Counted from the stretch's first letter, positions 37,252 through 47,271 are shown. The stretch is DNA of 64,000 nt from Alteromonas sp. CI.11.F.A3 (GCF_032925565.1 NZ_CP136708.1:4092001-4156000); one strand, 5' to 3'. The notes: a model not told the origin generated them from the sequence alone. Numbers and translations are program-made.

Positions 37252-38289
37252 ATGTTTGTCATAGGCTTATCTACTCGGCTATTTAAGCCGTTAGCGCTCT
37301 GGTTAGCCTTTCCGCTTGCCTTTTCACTGGCACCGCCACTAGCCCTGCCGCTTAGGATCGCACTTTTTCTTCTTTGTTTTGCCCCTATCGCTACTTACGC
37401 ATCGCAACTCTCTTTCGACAAAACCGTGACGCCTGATGATATTCAGTTCAAATATCGATGGCTAGATAGCGAAGGTATGGAACAAACCATTGCATTCTCT
37501 TTGCCCAATAGCGCGTTAAAGGTAGCGCCTACCACACAAGCCAACTATAAATCTGAAATAGCCCAGCGTTACGTTACTGTGTCGTTATTGAAAGAGGCAA
37601 AGAAAGTCGACCCGCGCGAAGCCGTTGTGTCAGTTACCCATGAAAATGACGCCGTTAATATTAAGGTAAAATCAACCAAGCCAAATAAAGCTGACCAAAT
37701 ATTATCTCAACTAAAAGACGTGCAACGAACCGCTTATTCTGACTACCTTGATAAGCATTATTACACCCGATTCACCACGCTTTTTAATCAACAAGCGGTA
37801 AAGCCGGACCACCTTCGCTACGTTGCACAAACGTTTGAATCGCTTAGGCCTATATCGGAAGCATTTTATGACAAAATAGGTCGTATCGAAAACAACCGCG
37901 CTTATTTACAGCTTTTACTCAGCTGGGTTCAAAGCATTCCTTACGACACGCTGGAAGATAGAGTTGCTAGTAACGGCTCAGGGTTTGCGCCGCCTCTAGG
38001 GTTACTGATGCAAAACAGAGGCGACTGCGACAGTAAGGCGGTGCTGACGGGCGCTTTGGTACGTGCCTTTCTTCCTTCTACCAACATCATTATGGTTTTT
38101 CTTCCCCATCATGCGTTACTAGGGGTGGCGATAAACGCCACTTCCGAAGACGAGAAGTTAGACGTTGAGGGTAAGACTTACGTGCTTTTTGACCCAACCG
38201 GCCCAGCCCTTATCCCCTTTGGCGACATTTCAGAAGATACGAAACGCTACATCTCTACGGGCCGCTATCAAGTGGAGCATATTGACTGA
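37252..38289 (+). CDS. Transglutaminase-like cysteine protease-fold protein, exported
   Basis: This 345-residue protein has an unusually long hydrophobic N-terminus (about 1-52, proline- and leucine-rich, ending FAPIATYAS) that should act as signal or anchor. The C-terminal part shows a transglutaminase-like triad: Cys in NRGDCDSKAVLTGAL, His in LPHHALLGVAI and Asp in VLFDPTGPA. A membrane-associated periplasmic protease or amidase-like role is inferred. A TTG at 37183 would add 23 residues; the ATG at 37252 is preferred but not certain. No partner gene is evident. Confidence 0.75.
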   Translation: MFVIGLSTRLFKPLALWLAFPLAFSLAPPLALPLRIALFLLCFAPIATYASQLSFDKTVTPDDIQFKYRWLDSEGMEQTIAFSLPNSALKVAPTTQANYKSEIAQRYVTVSLLKEAKKVDPREAVVSVTHENDAVNIKVKSTKPNKADQILSQLKDVQRTAYSDYLDKHYYTRFTTLFNQQAVKPDHLRYVAQTFESLRPISEAFYDKIGRIENNRAYLQLLLSWVQSIPYDTLEDRVASNGSGFAPPLGLLMQNRGDCDSKAVLTGALVRAFLPSTNIIMVFLPHHALLGVAINATSEDEKLDVEGKTYVLFDPTGPALIPFGDISEDTKRYISTGRYQVEHID

Positions 38290-38368
38290 TAGTGCTCTAA
38301 CAATATTAACCCTTTCTGTGCCTTATCGTAAACATTACCGCTATAAACACAGGCTTTGATGTTGATAG

Positions 38369-40567
38369 CTATAAAGTGGGCTTATTAAAATAATCTAACG
38401 CTTTAGCATCATCCATTTTCTGAGCGAAGTTAATTCCCAACTGCCGCAACTGCGGATCATACCGATAACGGCTTAACGCCTCTTTTAACTCTCGTAAGGC
38501 TTTGTCAGTTTGCCCTAAGCTATCTAAAGCTAGAAAGTAGACGTAAATGTATTGCACATTGTCGGGAGCTAATTTAACAGCTTTCCTAAATGCTTCTATT
38601 GAATCTAATTTTCTTTGCGAACGAATTAAGTACATGCCACGAGCATAATATAATACAGCTGAGCTAGGGTTAGCTTTCAGCCCTGCATTAAGTGTTAGTT
38701 CTTCGTCTTTAGCTAGCGCCGCTTGACGATAAACATCAGCTAAGTTGACATAATTAGGTACATAGTAAGGGTCTACTTCGATACCATGTTGCAAGCTATT
38801 CAACGCCTCTTGTATACGTCCAATTCGTAAATAAACCATACTCTGATTAAGCGCTGACTCCCCGCGCCACATAGACACTTCGTTAGACATCAATAATAGC
38901 GCCAATGCTTTTTTAAAAGAAGCTTGGTAGTTCAATCTAGCATCCAGTAAATGATTAGCAGCCCCAAGACGTACCGCCTTAAAGCGATCATCTAATAACG
39001 TTTGATAAGATTTCAACCGCTCAGGAATAGGCAACAAGTTTCCAATTCCAGCTACCGCCAAACGAATAAGTTCATGTTCTGAATGCACCCAGCCTTTAAT
39101 ATCGTCATCAGAGAGTTGCTCAACACTGTAAGGCAGCATCGCGATTGCGCTAGCGCGTACAATAATACTAAGTTTATTATTGTCAATTAGCGCGAAGTGT
39201 TGGGCAATCGGTAAAGTACCATTATGCATTAAAGCGACAAAATCATCTGGTGTCGACTTAGGGGGGGCAATGCCTTCGCGACGCTTATTTATAATATCTG
39301 CAGACCAGCTGGAAGATTGTGATGTATGACAACTATTACACACATTTGGTGTTTCGAACTTAGTGCTTAACTCAGGCTGCGGCACTTTAAAACTATGATC
39401 CCTACGAGCATCGACTCCCATAAAAGTTGTTTGTGGCATATGACAGCTTACGCATTGCCCTGCGAATGAATTTAGGTCGTGGCGAATGTGAGATTGTTTC
39501 TGATATACCTCGCTGTTGTGGCATTGTAAACATAACCCGTTACCCTGAACTTTTATTTTCATAGTATGTTTGTCGTGGCAATCCAAGCAATTCACTCCCG
39601 CGGTATACATTTTACTTTGTAGGAATGAGCCATAAACATAGACCTCTTCTTTGACTTGCCCATCTGCGTGATACATCGTCGGCGTCAACAGCGAGGGCAC
39701 AAACTGGTCTAAAAAGGCAGCATTCGGATCTATGCCATCAGTGATGGGGGTGCGTAATGAATGGCAGGCGAAGCAGGTCTCCATGAAACGATTGTCTCTA
39801 GGCTCTCCATGCCATGAAGCAATTTTATCCCCGTCGTCCAGTAACCACTCACCCAAAGCTTTTTGATCATCTGATGATAGAGGAAATTGACCAGTTGAGA
39901 GCTTATGTGAAGAGCTATTTTTGGATAAAGACGAAGATGATGCGGCGGTTTCGGTGTGATTATTCATTTTACCGTGACAAGACTGACACCCCACATTTAT
40001 GTTGTGCCACCTAGTATCGAACTGATTCGTTTCAACAGAATAGTTGCGGGTTAAACCATCTGAATGACAATCTGCGCACATACCGTTCCAATTTTGCAAC
40101 GGTTGACGCCAATGTAAGCGGTCTGCGGGTTGAATATCTTCCTGAGAATTCAGGGGGTACCACTGTTGGCCTCCTTCTGATTCAGGCCGAGAGTCCCACG
40201 CAAAAGGGAATACTTGAAGCTTTCCGTCACCAACTTCGATTAAATATTGTTGTAAGGGATAGTGCCCAAAAGTATATTTTACTGGGTAATCCGTTGTGTT
40301 TTCGGCTTCTGTAAAATTTATCCAGAACTCTTCGCCTTTTTGGTAGAAGCGCGCCACCTGCGTATGGTGTTCTGCTTCTACACCCGAAAAATCACCCAAT
40401 ACTGTCTTTGATACTGCCACATCCATGGCTTTCGCATGATCAGATTCTTGCCAGTTGGAAACTGCTTTATGATGACAACTGACACAGTTTGTATTTCCCA
40501 TTACCTTAAAAGGTAAAATTAAAAATAGACTCGCCATTAGTAGGCTAGTAAACGTTAAATACTTCAT
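38369..40567 (-). CDS. Octahaem c-type cytochrome with C-terminal TPR region
   Basis: This 732-residue exported protein has a signal peptide (about 1-24) and eight CxxCH haem-binding motifs in the first 430 residues: CVSCH (28-32), CADCH, CQSCH, CFACH, CLDCH, CLQCH, CVSCH and CNSCH. A helical, HEAT-like segment follows, then TPR repeats (about 570-725). A Ser-rich loop separates the third and fourth haems. It is probably a periplasmic electron carrier or reductase whose TPR part binds partners; the electron acceptor is unknown. The DNA looks more AT-rich than its neighbours, which is compatible with later acquisition. No maturation genes adjoin it. Confidence 0.87.
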   Translation of the reverse strand: MKYLTFTSLLMASLFLILPFKVMGNTNCVSCHHKAVSNWQESDHAKAMDVAVSKTVLGDFSGVEAEHHTQVARFYQKGEEFWINFTEAENTTDYPVKYTFGHYPLQQYLIEVGDGKLQVFPFAWDSRPESEGGQQWYPLNSQEDIQPADRLHWRQPLQNWNGMCADCHSDGLTRNYSVETNQFDTRWHNINVGCQSCHGKMNNHTETAASSSSLSKNSSSHKLSTGQFPLSSDDQKALGEWLLDDGDKIASWHGEPRDNRFMETCFACHSLRTPITDGIDPNAAFLDQFVPSLLTPTMYHADGQVKEEVYVYGSFLQSKMYTAGVNCLDCHDKHTMKIKVQGNGLCLQCHNSEVYQKQSHIRHDLNSFAGQCVSCHMPQTTFMGVDARRDHSFKVPQPELSTKFETPNVCNSCHTSQSSSWSADIINKRREGIAPPKSTPDDFVALMHNGTLPIAQHFALIDNNKLSIIVRASAIAMLPYSVEQLSDDDIKGWVHSEHELIRLAVAGIGNLLPIPERLKSYQTLLDDRFKAVRLGAANHLLDARLNYQASFKKALALLLMSNEVSMWRGESALNQSMVYLRIGRIQEALNSLQHGIEVDPYYVPNYVNLADVYRQAALAKDEELTLNAGLKANPSSAVLYYARGMYLIRSQRKLDSIEAFRKAVKLAPDNVQYIYVYFLALDSLGQTDKALRELKEALSRYRYDPQLRQLGINFAQKMDDAKALDYFNKPTL

Positions 40568-40865
40568 TAAAATTTCACTAAAATACCATATCCGACATCT
40601 TACTTACTCAAGGCCAATATTTAGATTAATTTTAAAAAAACTTACGACCCAACCTTGTCCTAGTCGCTTTAGCAATCAGCTTATCGACTATGAAACATAT
40701 GGCCCCCGCTACAATGTAGGTGTGAGAGGTAAGTTTTAAGCATAATATAAGCGGTGTCGCGCTGTTTAATACCACGCAAAAATGACGGTTGTTCTACGCT
40801 TATCAATAATTTTGCCTTGGGGAAATATCCCCCCCAAGGCAAACTATTATTAGCAAGCTACCACA
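40568..40865. other. Intergenic region, phoH-like gene / cytochrome gene
   Basis: The reverse-strand cytochrome start is at 40567 and the phoH-like stop at 40866. The 298 bp between should hold the cytochrome promoter and the phoH-like terminator (hairpin at 40811-40843). I see no ORF or RNA gene. Confidence 0.45.
40811..40843 (-). terminator. Hairpin downstream of the PIN-PhoH gene
   Basis: TTTGCCTTGGGG (40811-40822) is exactly complementary to CCCCAAGGCAAA (40832-40843), 22 bp past the phoH-like stop on the reverse strand. The stem is strong, while the following T-tract (AATTATTG) is short. Confidence 0.75.
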
Positions 40866-42263
40866 CTAAAGATTCTCTTCTGCAAAGCTGGCTAAACGGC
40901 TTCGCACTACCCCATCTAAGTTTAGTGTCGCACTACCGGAAAAGTCTTTGAACTTCTCTACCAAGTAAGTAAGACCTGAAGTTACGGCACTTAAGTAATT
41001 ACTGTCGATTTGGGCCAAGTTTCCGCCCACAATAATTTTAGTCCCCTCGCCGCATCGGGTGATAATGGTTTTAAGCTGTGACGCAGTTAAGTTCTGAGAC
41101 TCATCCAAAATAACAATAGAATTTTGAATGCTTCGCCCGCGCATAAAGTTAACCGACTTATACTGGATATTGGCTTTTTCCATGATGTAATTCATAGAGC
41201 CTTTCACATTCTCATCGTGCTTATGTAGCACCTCTAAAGAGTCTGTAATGGCCGCCAACCACGGCAGCATTTTCTCTTCTTCCGTACCCGGCAAGAAGCC
41301 TATCGATTCGGCTATTTCTGGCGTGCTACGTGTCACGATTATCTTATCGTACATGTTACGCTCTACCACCATTTCAAGGGCGGCGGCTAGGGCCAATAGG
41401 GTTTTACCACTCCCAGCAGGACCAGTAAGGATCACCAAGTCGATGTGTGGGTCAAGTAACGCATGAAGCGCCATAGCTTGGCCGATATTCTTAGGCGTTA
41501 TTCCCCACGCATGGCGGCCCATTAAGCGCTCATAGCCTAAATCGAGCACTTCAAGAGAGTCACCGTTAATCGCTTCAACGAGTCCAGCAAAGTCGTTGCT
41601 TTCATCAAGTAAAAACTCATTGATGTAAGCTTCTGGCAGCATGGCTTTGGGAATGGTGTGAATGGTATCGCGGCCTTCAGTGCGACTATCTACACTTTTA
41701 ACCTTGTCCCAGAAATTGCCCTCAAACCGATGAAAACCCCGAGAGAGGTATTTAATATCACTGATAAGTTGGTCGGTGCGGTAATCCTCTACATGAGCAA
41801 GACCTGCCCCTTTGGCTTTGAGGCGCATGTTGAGGTCTTTGGTGACCAACACCACTTGTTGCGGTGCATTTGCCTTTTGTAAATGCAGAGCCACGTTAAT
41901 GATGCGGTTGTCATTCTCATTACTGGTGAACACTTGCTGCGATTGCGCCATGCCCAAATCAGTATAAATAGACAACGAACCTGTGGGCGCTGTTTCACCT
42001 GCACCCATTCCCACCATAGACACACCCGCCACCATATTGTCAGGTGACGCATCGTGCAATAAGTCTTCCATTGCACGAATAGATACTCGCGCATCTCGGG
42101 CAACGTCTTTCTTACTGTCTTTGATGTAATCTAGTTCTTCAAGCACTGTCATTGGTACAACGACATCGTGTTCTTTAAAGGAGAGAAATGCGTGAGGTTC
42201 GTGCAGCAGAATATTGGTATCGAGGACGTATATTTTTGTATCAGTGGAATTTTTTCTTGGCAT
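40866..42263 (-). CDS. PIN-PhoH fusion ATPase (PhoH2 type)
   Basis: This 465-residue protein starts with a PIN nuclease domain (about 10-150, YVLDTNILLHEPHAF and TKDLNMRLKAKG with conserved acidic residues). It ends with a PhoH ATPase domain (about 245-460: GPAGSGKTLLALAAALE Walker A, VILDESQNLT Walker B). PhoH2 proteins couple RNA unwinding to PIN RNase activity. No small antitoxin-like gene is next to it. Divergent from rapA across 372 bp. Confidence 0.92.
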   Translation of the reverse strand: MPRKNSTDTKIYVLDTNILLHEPHAFLSFKEHDVVVPMTVLEELDYIKDSKKDVARDARVSIRAMEDLLHDASPDNMVAGVSMVGMGAGETAPTGSLSIYTDLGMAQSQQVFTSNENDNRIINVALHLQKANAPQQVVLVTKDLNMRLKAKGAGLAHVEDYRTDQLISDIKYLSRGFHRFEGNFWDKVKSVDSRTEGRDTIHTIPKAMLPEAYINEFLLDESNDFAGLVEAINGDSLEVLDLGYERLMGRHAWGITPKNIGQAMALHALLDPHIDLVILTGPAGSGKTLLALAAALEMVVERNMYDKIIVTRSTPEIAESIGFLPGTEEEKMLPWLAAITDSLEVLHKHDENVKGSMNYIMEKANIQYKSVNFMRGRSIQNSIVILDESQNLTASQLKTIITRCGEGTKIIVGGNLAQIDSNYLSAVTSGLTYLVEKFKDFSGSATLNLDGVVRSRLASFAEENL

Positions 42264-42635
42264 CCTTTACTCCGGTAAATAAGGCCAGGCACACACAACA
42301 AATTAGCGTGCTAGGAACAGTTCCGCTGAAGGAGAAGAAGTTGTCGCTCGAACAGGACTTCCACTCCTTGTCGCGTCGACCGAAAAGTGGCAGTTACCTA
42401 AACACCGCCACTTCACACGCTTGCCCAACAAACAATCACAAGCGCTAAATCCACCATAATCCAGATTTTCATTATTAGCACTGTTTTTCTGCTAAATTTT
42501 TTTTCTTCTGTTTTTTCCTTCCTCCTCCAACCACATTTTCCAACCCAAGATTAAAACGCACAAATGGGCTAGTATTAATGACTTATTAATACACAATGCG
42601 TACAATACCGCCCCCGCAAAAAAGGTTGGTGATTT
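42264..42635. promoter_or_regulatory. Divergent PIN-PhoH / rapA intergenic region
   Basis: These 372 bp should hold promoters for both flanking genes. The middle (42480-42540) is strongly pyrimidine-rich on the forward strand. An inverted repeat at 42572-42592 lies 43 bp before the rapA start. An 86-codon frame over the left part shows no recognisable protein. Confidence 0.5.
42572..42592. promoter_or_regulatory. Inverted repeat upstream of rapA
   Basis: GTATTAAT is exactly complementary to ATTAATAC across a five-base spacer (GACTT). Its place 43 bp before the rapA ATG suits an operator overlapping the core promoter. The regulator is unknown. Confidence 0.5.
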
Positions 42636-45464
42636 ATGAGTTCAGGAAATCCGTTTTCCATTGGTCAGCGTTGGTTAAGTAATACTGAAACCGAATTAGG
42701 TTTAGGCGCTGTTATTAGTGTTGATTTTCGCTCAGTTGAGGTGTTTTTCCCTGCTACGGGAGAGGCGCGAATGTATACAAAGCAAGAAGCCCCCCTTACC
42801 CGTTTAGTGTTCGATATTGGCGAAACCATAAAAAGCCAAGACGGCTGGCAAATGACAATTTCTGAAATTGAAGAAAGCCAAGGCGTTTGCATTTACTTCG
42901 GTATCCGCGAAGACACCAAAGCACAGGTACGCCTATCTGAAACCTTGCTTGATCACCATATTCGATTAAACCAACCTGAAAAGCGTTTGTTCAGCGAGCA
43001 ACTTGACCACCCTAAGTGGTTCGACTTACGCCTTAATGCGCTGAACCACCAATACGATTATTTACGCTCAAGCACTTTGGGCTTAGCGGGAGCTCGTATC
43101 TCGCTCATTCCCCACCAGCTGCATATTGCCTCTGAAGTGGGTGGACGCCACGCACCACGTGTTTTACTTGCCGATGAAGTTGGCTTAGGTAAAACCATTG
43201 AAGCCGCGCTTATTATTCACCAGCAACTGCGCACGGGGCGCGCTCAGCGAGTACTCATTTTAGTACCAGATTCATTGGTACATCAGTGGTTGGTTGAAAT
43301 GCTGCGCAGAATTAATCTGCCTTTCGCTATTTTTGATGAAAGCCGCTGCGAAGCTTTAGATGATGATGGGGAAACCAACCCCTTTGATAACGACCAGTTA
43401 GTGCTATGTAGCATCGACTTTTTGAGTCAAAGTGAAAAACGTCAGCAACAAATTCAAGCGGCATCGTGGGATTTAATGGTGGTTGATGAAGCCCATCACC
43501 TTGCGTGGTCTGCCGATGCCCCTTCTGCTGAATATACTTGCGTGGAAGCGTTAGCCAATGAAACCCCAGGGGTATTGTTATTAACCGCAACACCAGATCA
43601 ACTTGGCCATGAAAGCCACTTTGCCCGCTTGCGATTACTCGACCCTGCTCGCTTCCATAGTTACGAAGCATTTTTAACCGAAGAGTCGCGTTACAGTCAG
43701 CTTGCCGACGCGGTAGCCCCGTTACTTTCAGACACCACACCGGACGAAAAGCAGCGCACTAAGCTAACCGACTTCGCCCCGGATGTGATGGAAAATGCAG
43801 GTGATTTAGCACAACCTGAAGCACGCCGCGAATTAGTACATCAGCTTATTGATTGCCACGGCACTGGCAGAATGCTGTTTAGAAACCGCAGAGCCAATAT
43901 CGAAGGCTTCCCTGACCGCGTATTGCTTGGCTACCAACTCGAACTGCCAGAGGCATATCAAAGTGCGGTAACCGGTGGTGATTTAACCCATGCGTTATAT
44001 CCTGAGCGTATGCCAAGCGTTGTGAATAGCTGGATGGATGAAGATCCTCGGGTTGGTTGGTTACTTGATTTTATGCAGTCGGTAAAACCAGAAAAGATAT
44101 TACTGATTTGTGCCAGTGCGCGCACCGCGCAAGAACTTGGTGAAGTCATTCGCACTCAAACCGGTGTACGTCATAGTGTGTTCCACGAAGGCATGACCAT
44201 TGTTGAGCGAGACAAAGCCGCTCATTATTTCTCTGATGAAGAAGACGGCGCACAAATATTACTGTGTAGCGAAATTGGTAGTGAAGGTCGAAACTTCCAG
44301 TTTGCCCATCACTTGGTGTTATTCGATTTACCAGTAACACCCGACTTACTTGAACAACGTATTGGACGCTTAGATCGTATCGGTCAAACGCAAACCGTTG
44401 AAATTCACGTGCCTTATCTGAAAAACACCGCTCAGCATGTGTTGGTGGATTGGTATCATGAAGGACTGAATGCATTCGAGAAAACCTGCCCGACTGGCTC
44501 AGGTGTGTTTGACGACGTAAAAGCCTTATTGATTGGCGCGTGCTTGCACCCTCACGATCTTCATACTCGTGATGAACTTATTAACTTAAGTACCACGTTA
44601 AATAGTCAGTTAGTGGCGCAGTTAGAAGCGGGTCGTGACCGTTTATTAGAGCTTAATGCGTCTGGTGAAGGCCGCGTTGAACAGTTACTTGAAGACATCA
44701 TATTGCTTGATAACTCGCAAGATTTATCGCGTTTTATGGGTCGTTTGTTTGATGCTATTGGCGTTCAGCAGGAAGAAAAAGGCAGCGATTGCTTTATTCT
44801 CATGCCAACCGAATCTATGGTTAGCCAATTACCGGGTCTTGATCCTGAAGGCATGACGGTAACCTATAAACGTCGCGTTGCTACCACCTTAGAAAATGTG
44901 CAATTTTTAAGTTGGGATCACCCCCTTGTACATACCGCTATCGATTTAGTACTTAGTGATGTGCACGGTAAGAGCAGCATTGGCTTTATTGCCGATCCTG
45001 ACCTTCCCAAGGGCGCTTACTGGTTAGAGGCCTTGTTTGTGTTAGATGCCAACGCCCCTAAAGCACTTCAGCTTGGTCGTTTCTTACCACAAACGCCACT
45101 GCGTATTTGTTTAGATGCACAAGGTAATCAGGTTGACTTAACGTTTGAAGTTAAACGCAAAGTGAATCGAAAGATTTCGCATCAATTGATTAAAGCACTG
45201 CATCAACCGCTTACCTTAGCAATTGAGAACAGCCGGAAACTGGCGCATCAACAAGCGAATCAAAAGCTACACGATGCACTGCAAGACATGCATAAAACCC
45301 TAAACAGTGAAATTCAGCGCTTAGTCGACTTACAAAAGCGTAACCCGTCAGTGCGTGACAGTGAAATTGAGTTTATTGAAAATCAAATGAACGCGTTAGA
45401 CAAAGTAATACAAGGTGCTGACGTGCAGTTTGATGCCCTTCGTTTAGTGGTGAATAACCCTTAA
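42636..45464 (+). CDS. rapA: RNA polymerase-associated ATPase RapA
   Basis: This protein of 942 residues has N-terminal Tudor-like domains (FSIGQRWLSNTETELGLGAV), a Swi2/Snf2 ATPase with LLADEVGLGKTIEAALI (Walker A) and VVDEAHHL (DEAH box), a helicase C lobe (EIGSEGRNFQFAHHLVLFDLP, RIGRLDRIGQ) and a long C-terminal region. RapA recycles RNA polymerase stalled after transcription. Length and motifs match E. coli RapA closely. The stop overlaps the rluA start by one base. Confidence 0.96.
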   Translation: MSSGNPFSIGQRWLSNTETELGLGAVISVDFRSVEVFFPATGEARMYTKQEAPLTRLVFDIGETIKSQDGWQMTISEIEESQGVCIYFGIREDTKAQVRLSETLLDHHIRLNQPEKRLFSEQLDHPKWFDLRLNALNHQYDYLRSSTLGLAGARISLIPHQLHIASEVGGRHAPRVLLADEVGLGKTIEAALIIHQQLRTGRAQRVLILVPDSLVHQWLVEMLRRINLPFAIFDESRCEALDDDGETNPFDNDQLVLCSIDFLSQSEKRQQQIQAASWDLMVVDEAHHLAWSADAPSAEYTCVEALANETPGVLLLTATPDQLGHESHFARLRLLDPARFHSYEAFLTEESRYSQLADAVAPLLSDTTPDEKQRTKLTDFAPDVMENAGDLAQPEARRELVHQLIDCHGTGRMLFRNRRANIEGFPDRVLLGYQLELPEAYQSAVTGGDLTHALYPERMPSVVNSWMDEDPRVGWLLDFMQSVKPEKILLICASARTAQELGEVIRTQTGVRHSVFHEGMTIVERDKAAHYFSDEEDGAQILLCSEIGSEGRNFQFAHHLVLFDLPVTPDLLEQRIGRLDRIGQTQTVEIHVPYLKNTAQHVLVDWYHEGLNAFEKTCPTGSGVFDDVKALLIGACLHPHDLHTRDELINLSTTLNSQLVAQLEAGRDRLLELNASGEGRVEQLLEDIILLDNSQDLSRFMGRLFDAIGVQQEEKGSDCFILMPTESMVSQLPGLDPEGMTVTYKRRVATTLENVQFLSWDHPLVHTAIDLVLSDVHGKSSIGFIADPDLPKGAYWLEALFVLDANAPKALQLGRFLPQTPLRICLDAQGNQVDLTFEVKRKVNRKISHQLIKALHQPLTLAIENSRKLAHQQANQKLHDALQDMHKTLNSEIQRLVDLQKRNPSVRDSEIEFIENQMNALDKVIQGADVQFDALRLVVNNP

Positions 45465-46255
45465 TGGCTAATCCAGCGTTTGTTTATAACCCGCCCGTAC
45501 AGCCCTATTTAACCATTCTCTACCAAGATGATGACATCTTGGTAGCGAATAAGCCCAGCGGCCTGTTAAGTGTGCCAGGTAAGGCACAAGAACATAAAGA
45601 CTCGCTTATTAGCAGAGTAAATACCGTGTTCCCCACTGCCACTGTGGTGCACAGGCTAGATATGGCGACATCGGGCATTATGGTGATGGCGCTCAATAAA
45701 GAAAGCCATCGGCATATTTCAAAGCAATTTGAACTACGCAAAACCAAGAAGCGCTATTTTGCTCGTGTTTTCGGCCACGTGAAAAGTAACAAGGGGGAAG
45801 TGAACTTACCCCTTATTTGTGATTGGCCTAATCGCCCAAAGCAAATGGTTGATTATGAGCGAGGCAAAAAAGCCCTAACCCACTATGAAGTGGTAGACGT
45901 AACGCCAAGAGCATCGCGTATCACCATTAATTCAGCCACTAGCGCTAATACTCCCCCTGATATAAGCCCCGGCTTTAGCACTACGAGTGAGCAAAGCGAA
46001 ACGTTAGTGGCCTTGTACCCGGTTACAGGGCGCTCCCACCAACTCCGTGTGCACATGCTTGAGTTAGGTTACCCTATCTTAGGTGATAGGCTTTATGCGC
46101 ATCCACAAGCCCTAGGTATGGCCGAACGTTTACAGCTGCATGCAGAAAGCTTGAGCTTTGCGCATCCTTCGTCTGAAGATTGGCTAACGTTCCAAACGCC
46201 TATTCCGTTTACTGGTTATACACACTACTCCCCCGCCCCACTATCTATCGATTGA
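45464..46255 (+). CDS. rluA: rRNA/tRNA pseudouridine synthase RluA
   Basis: This 263-residue protein has the catalytic Asp in VHRLDMATSGI, with early ILYQDDDILVANKPSGLLSVPGK, LPLICDWPNRPKQMVDYERGK and GRSHQLRVHMLELGYPILGDRLYA. These match RluA, which modifies U746 of 23S rRNA and U32 of some tRNAs. It is longer than E. coli RluA because of a Ser/Thr-rich insert of about 35 residues just before the final block. The TAATG junction with rapA shows translational coupling, and the same gene order is known in E. coli. Confidence 0.94.
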   Translation: MANPAFVYNPPVQPYLTILYQDDDILVANKPSGLLSVPGKAQEHKDSLISRVNTVFPTATVVHRLDMATSGIMVMALNKESHRHISKQFELRKTKKRYFARVFGHVKSNKGEVNLPLICDWPNRPKQMVDYERGKKALTHYEVVDVTPRASRITINSATSANTPPDISPGFSTTSEQSETLVALYPVTGRSHQLRVHMLELGYPILGDRLYAHPQALGMAERLQLHAESLSFAHPSSEDWLTFQTPIPFTGYTHYSPAPLSID

Positions 46256-46404
46256 AATTCTGGGCTATAGATTGAGACTTTGTGGCACTTCTTACCTATC
46301 TGTTTCACCTGCTTTCATTAAAGCGGTTAATTAACCCAGCGCTAAAAAATACTCTTGGTTCGAACTGAAGTTTTCAAAGGTTTAGCCGATAATTAAAGTG
46401 TTGA

Positions 46405-47271
46405 ATGCTTTATTGGTACGCCATGTTACATTTATTTCGTTTTCTCGTGGTGGGTTGCAGCTTTATGTTTTCGATGGGATATTTTGTGCCTGGTGCGCAA
46501 GCCCAAAGCTTGTATGAGGATATCACCCACGCTTTTTTACCCGACGACATTACCTATGTAATGGCTGGGGAAATCCGCGTGCCTATTTTTGAGAGCTCTT
46601 CAGCATTGCCTATCTCTCGCGGTGCGGCCATTATTTTAGCTGATGCCTCGCCCACCGGACTCTCCATTGGGGATGCACGTCAATTAGCCAGCTTACTCAA
46701 TGAAAAAGGTTGGCATGTGGTGGTTAGCCCAGTTTCATTGACGCTAGAGGAAGACCCTGACCTACCCGTCGATGAGGCTATTCACCCGAAAGCTGACAGT
46801 CGGCTTCAACGACAAAATTACGTATCGTCCAGCCAGCATCTAACCATCTTAATCAATGCGCTTAATACTCACCTTGAAAGTCATCAAGGGTTTAGAATGA
46901 ACATTGCCTATGGAATGCAGGCTGCACAATTGCTGGATTTAGGTTCTAAAGGCATTATTCCCTCACCAGACACTTTAGTCGCCATCACCCCCTTTTGGCC
47001 GAATGACGACATAAACCGCGCTGTACCAGAATTTATTGCAGGCACTGAATTTCCGGTGTTAGACTTATCGATTAACGGCACCAATCCATGGGCGTTGCAA
47101 ACGCAAGCAAAACGAAAGCAACTTGCCACCACTTCCCTTAAGCTTCACTACAGACAACAGTCTCTATTCACGCAAAATTCAACCTTTGGTCTAATGGACA
47201 ATGAGAATAGCGCTAAAATTCAGCTAATTGCTGGCAGCGTTCTTGGATGGGCTCAACATTTAGGCTGGTAA
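46405..47271 (+). CDS. DUF3530 family exported protein
   Basis: This 288-residue protein has an N-terminal signal or anchor (about 8-34, ending GAQAQ). An alpha/beta-like body follows (RGAAIILADASPTGLSI, LASLLNEKGWHVVVSPVS, FRMNIAYGMQAAQLLDL, PVLDLSI), typical of the DUF3530 family with an alpha/beta-hydrolase-like layout. The GxSxG nucleophile motif of true hydrolases is replaced by AYGMQAA, so activity is doubtful. An alternative ATG is at 46423. It lies alone between rluA and the next small gene. Confidence 0.75.
   Translation: MLYWYAMLHLFRFLVVGCSFMFSMGYFVPGAQAQSLYEDITHAFLPDDITYVMAGEIRVPIFESSSALPISRGAAIILADASPTGLSIGDARQLASLLNEKGWHVVVSPVSLTLEEDPDLPVDEAIHPKADSRLQRQNYVSSSQHLTILINALNTHLESHQGFRMNIAYGMQAAQLLDLGSKGIIPSPDTLVAITPFWPNDDINRAVPEFIAGTEFPVLDLSINGTNPWALQTQAKRKQLATTSLKLHYRQQSLFTQNSTFGLMDNENSAKIQLIAGSVLGWAQHLGW

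Noticed and set aside
42188..42448. 86-codon forward frame upstream of rapA
   Set aside because: It begins inside the PIN-PhoH gene on the opposite strand and shows no family resemblance.
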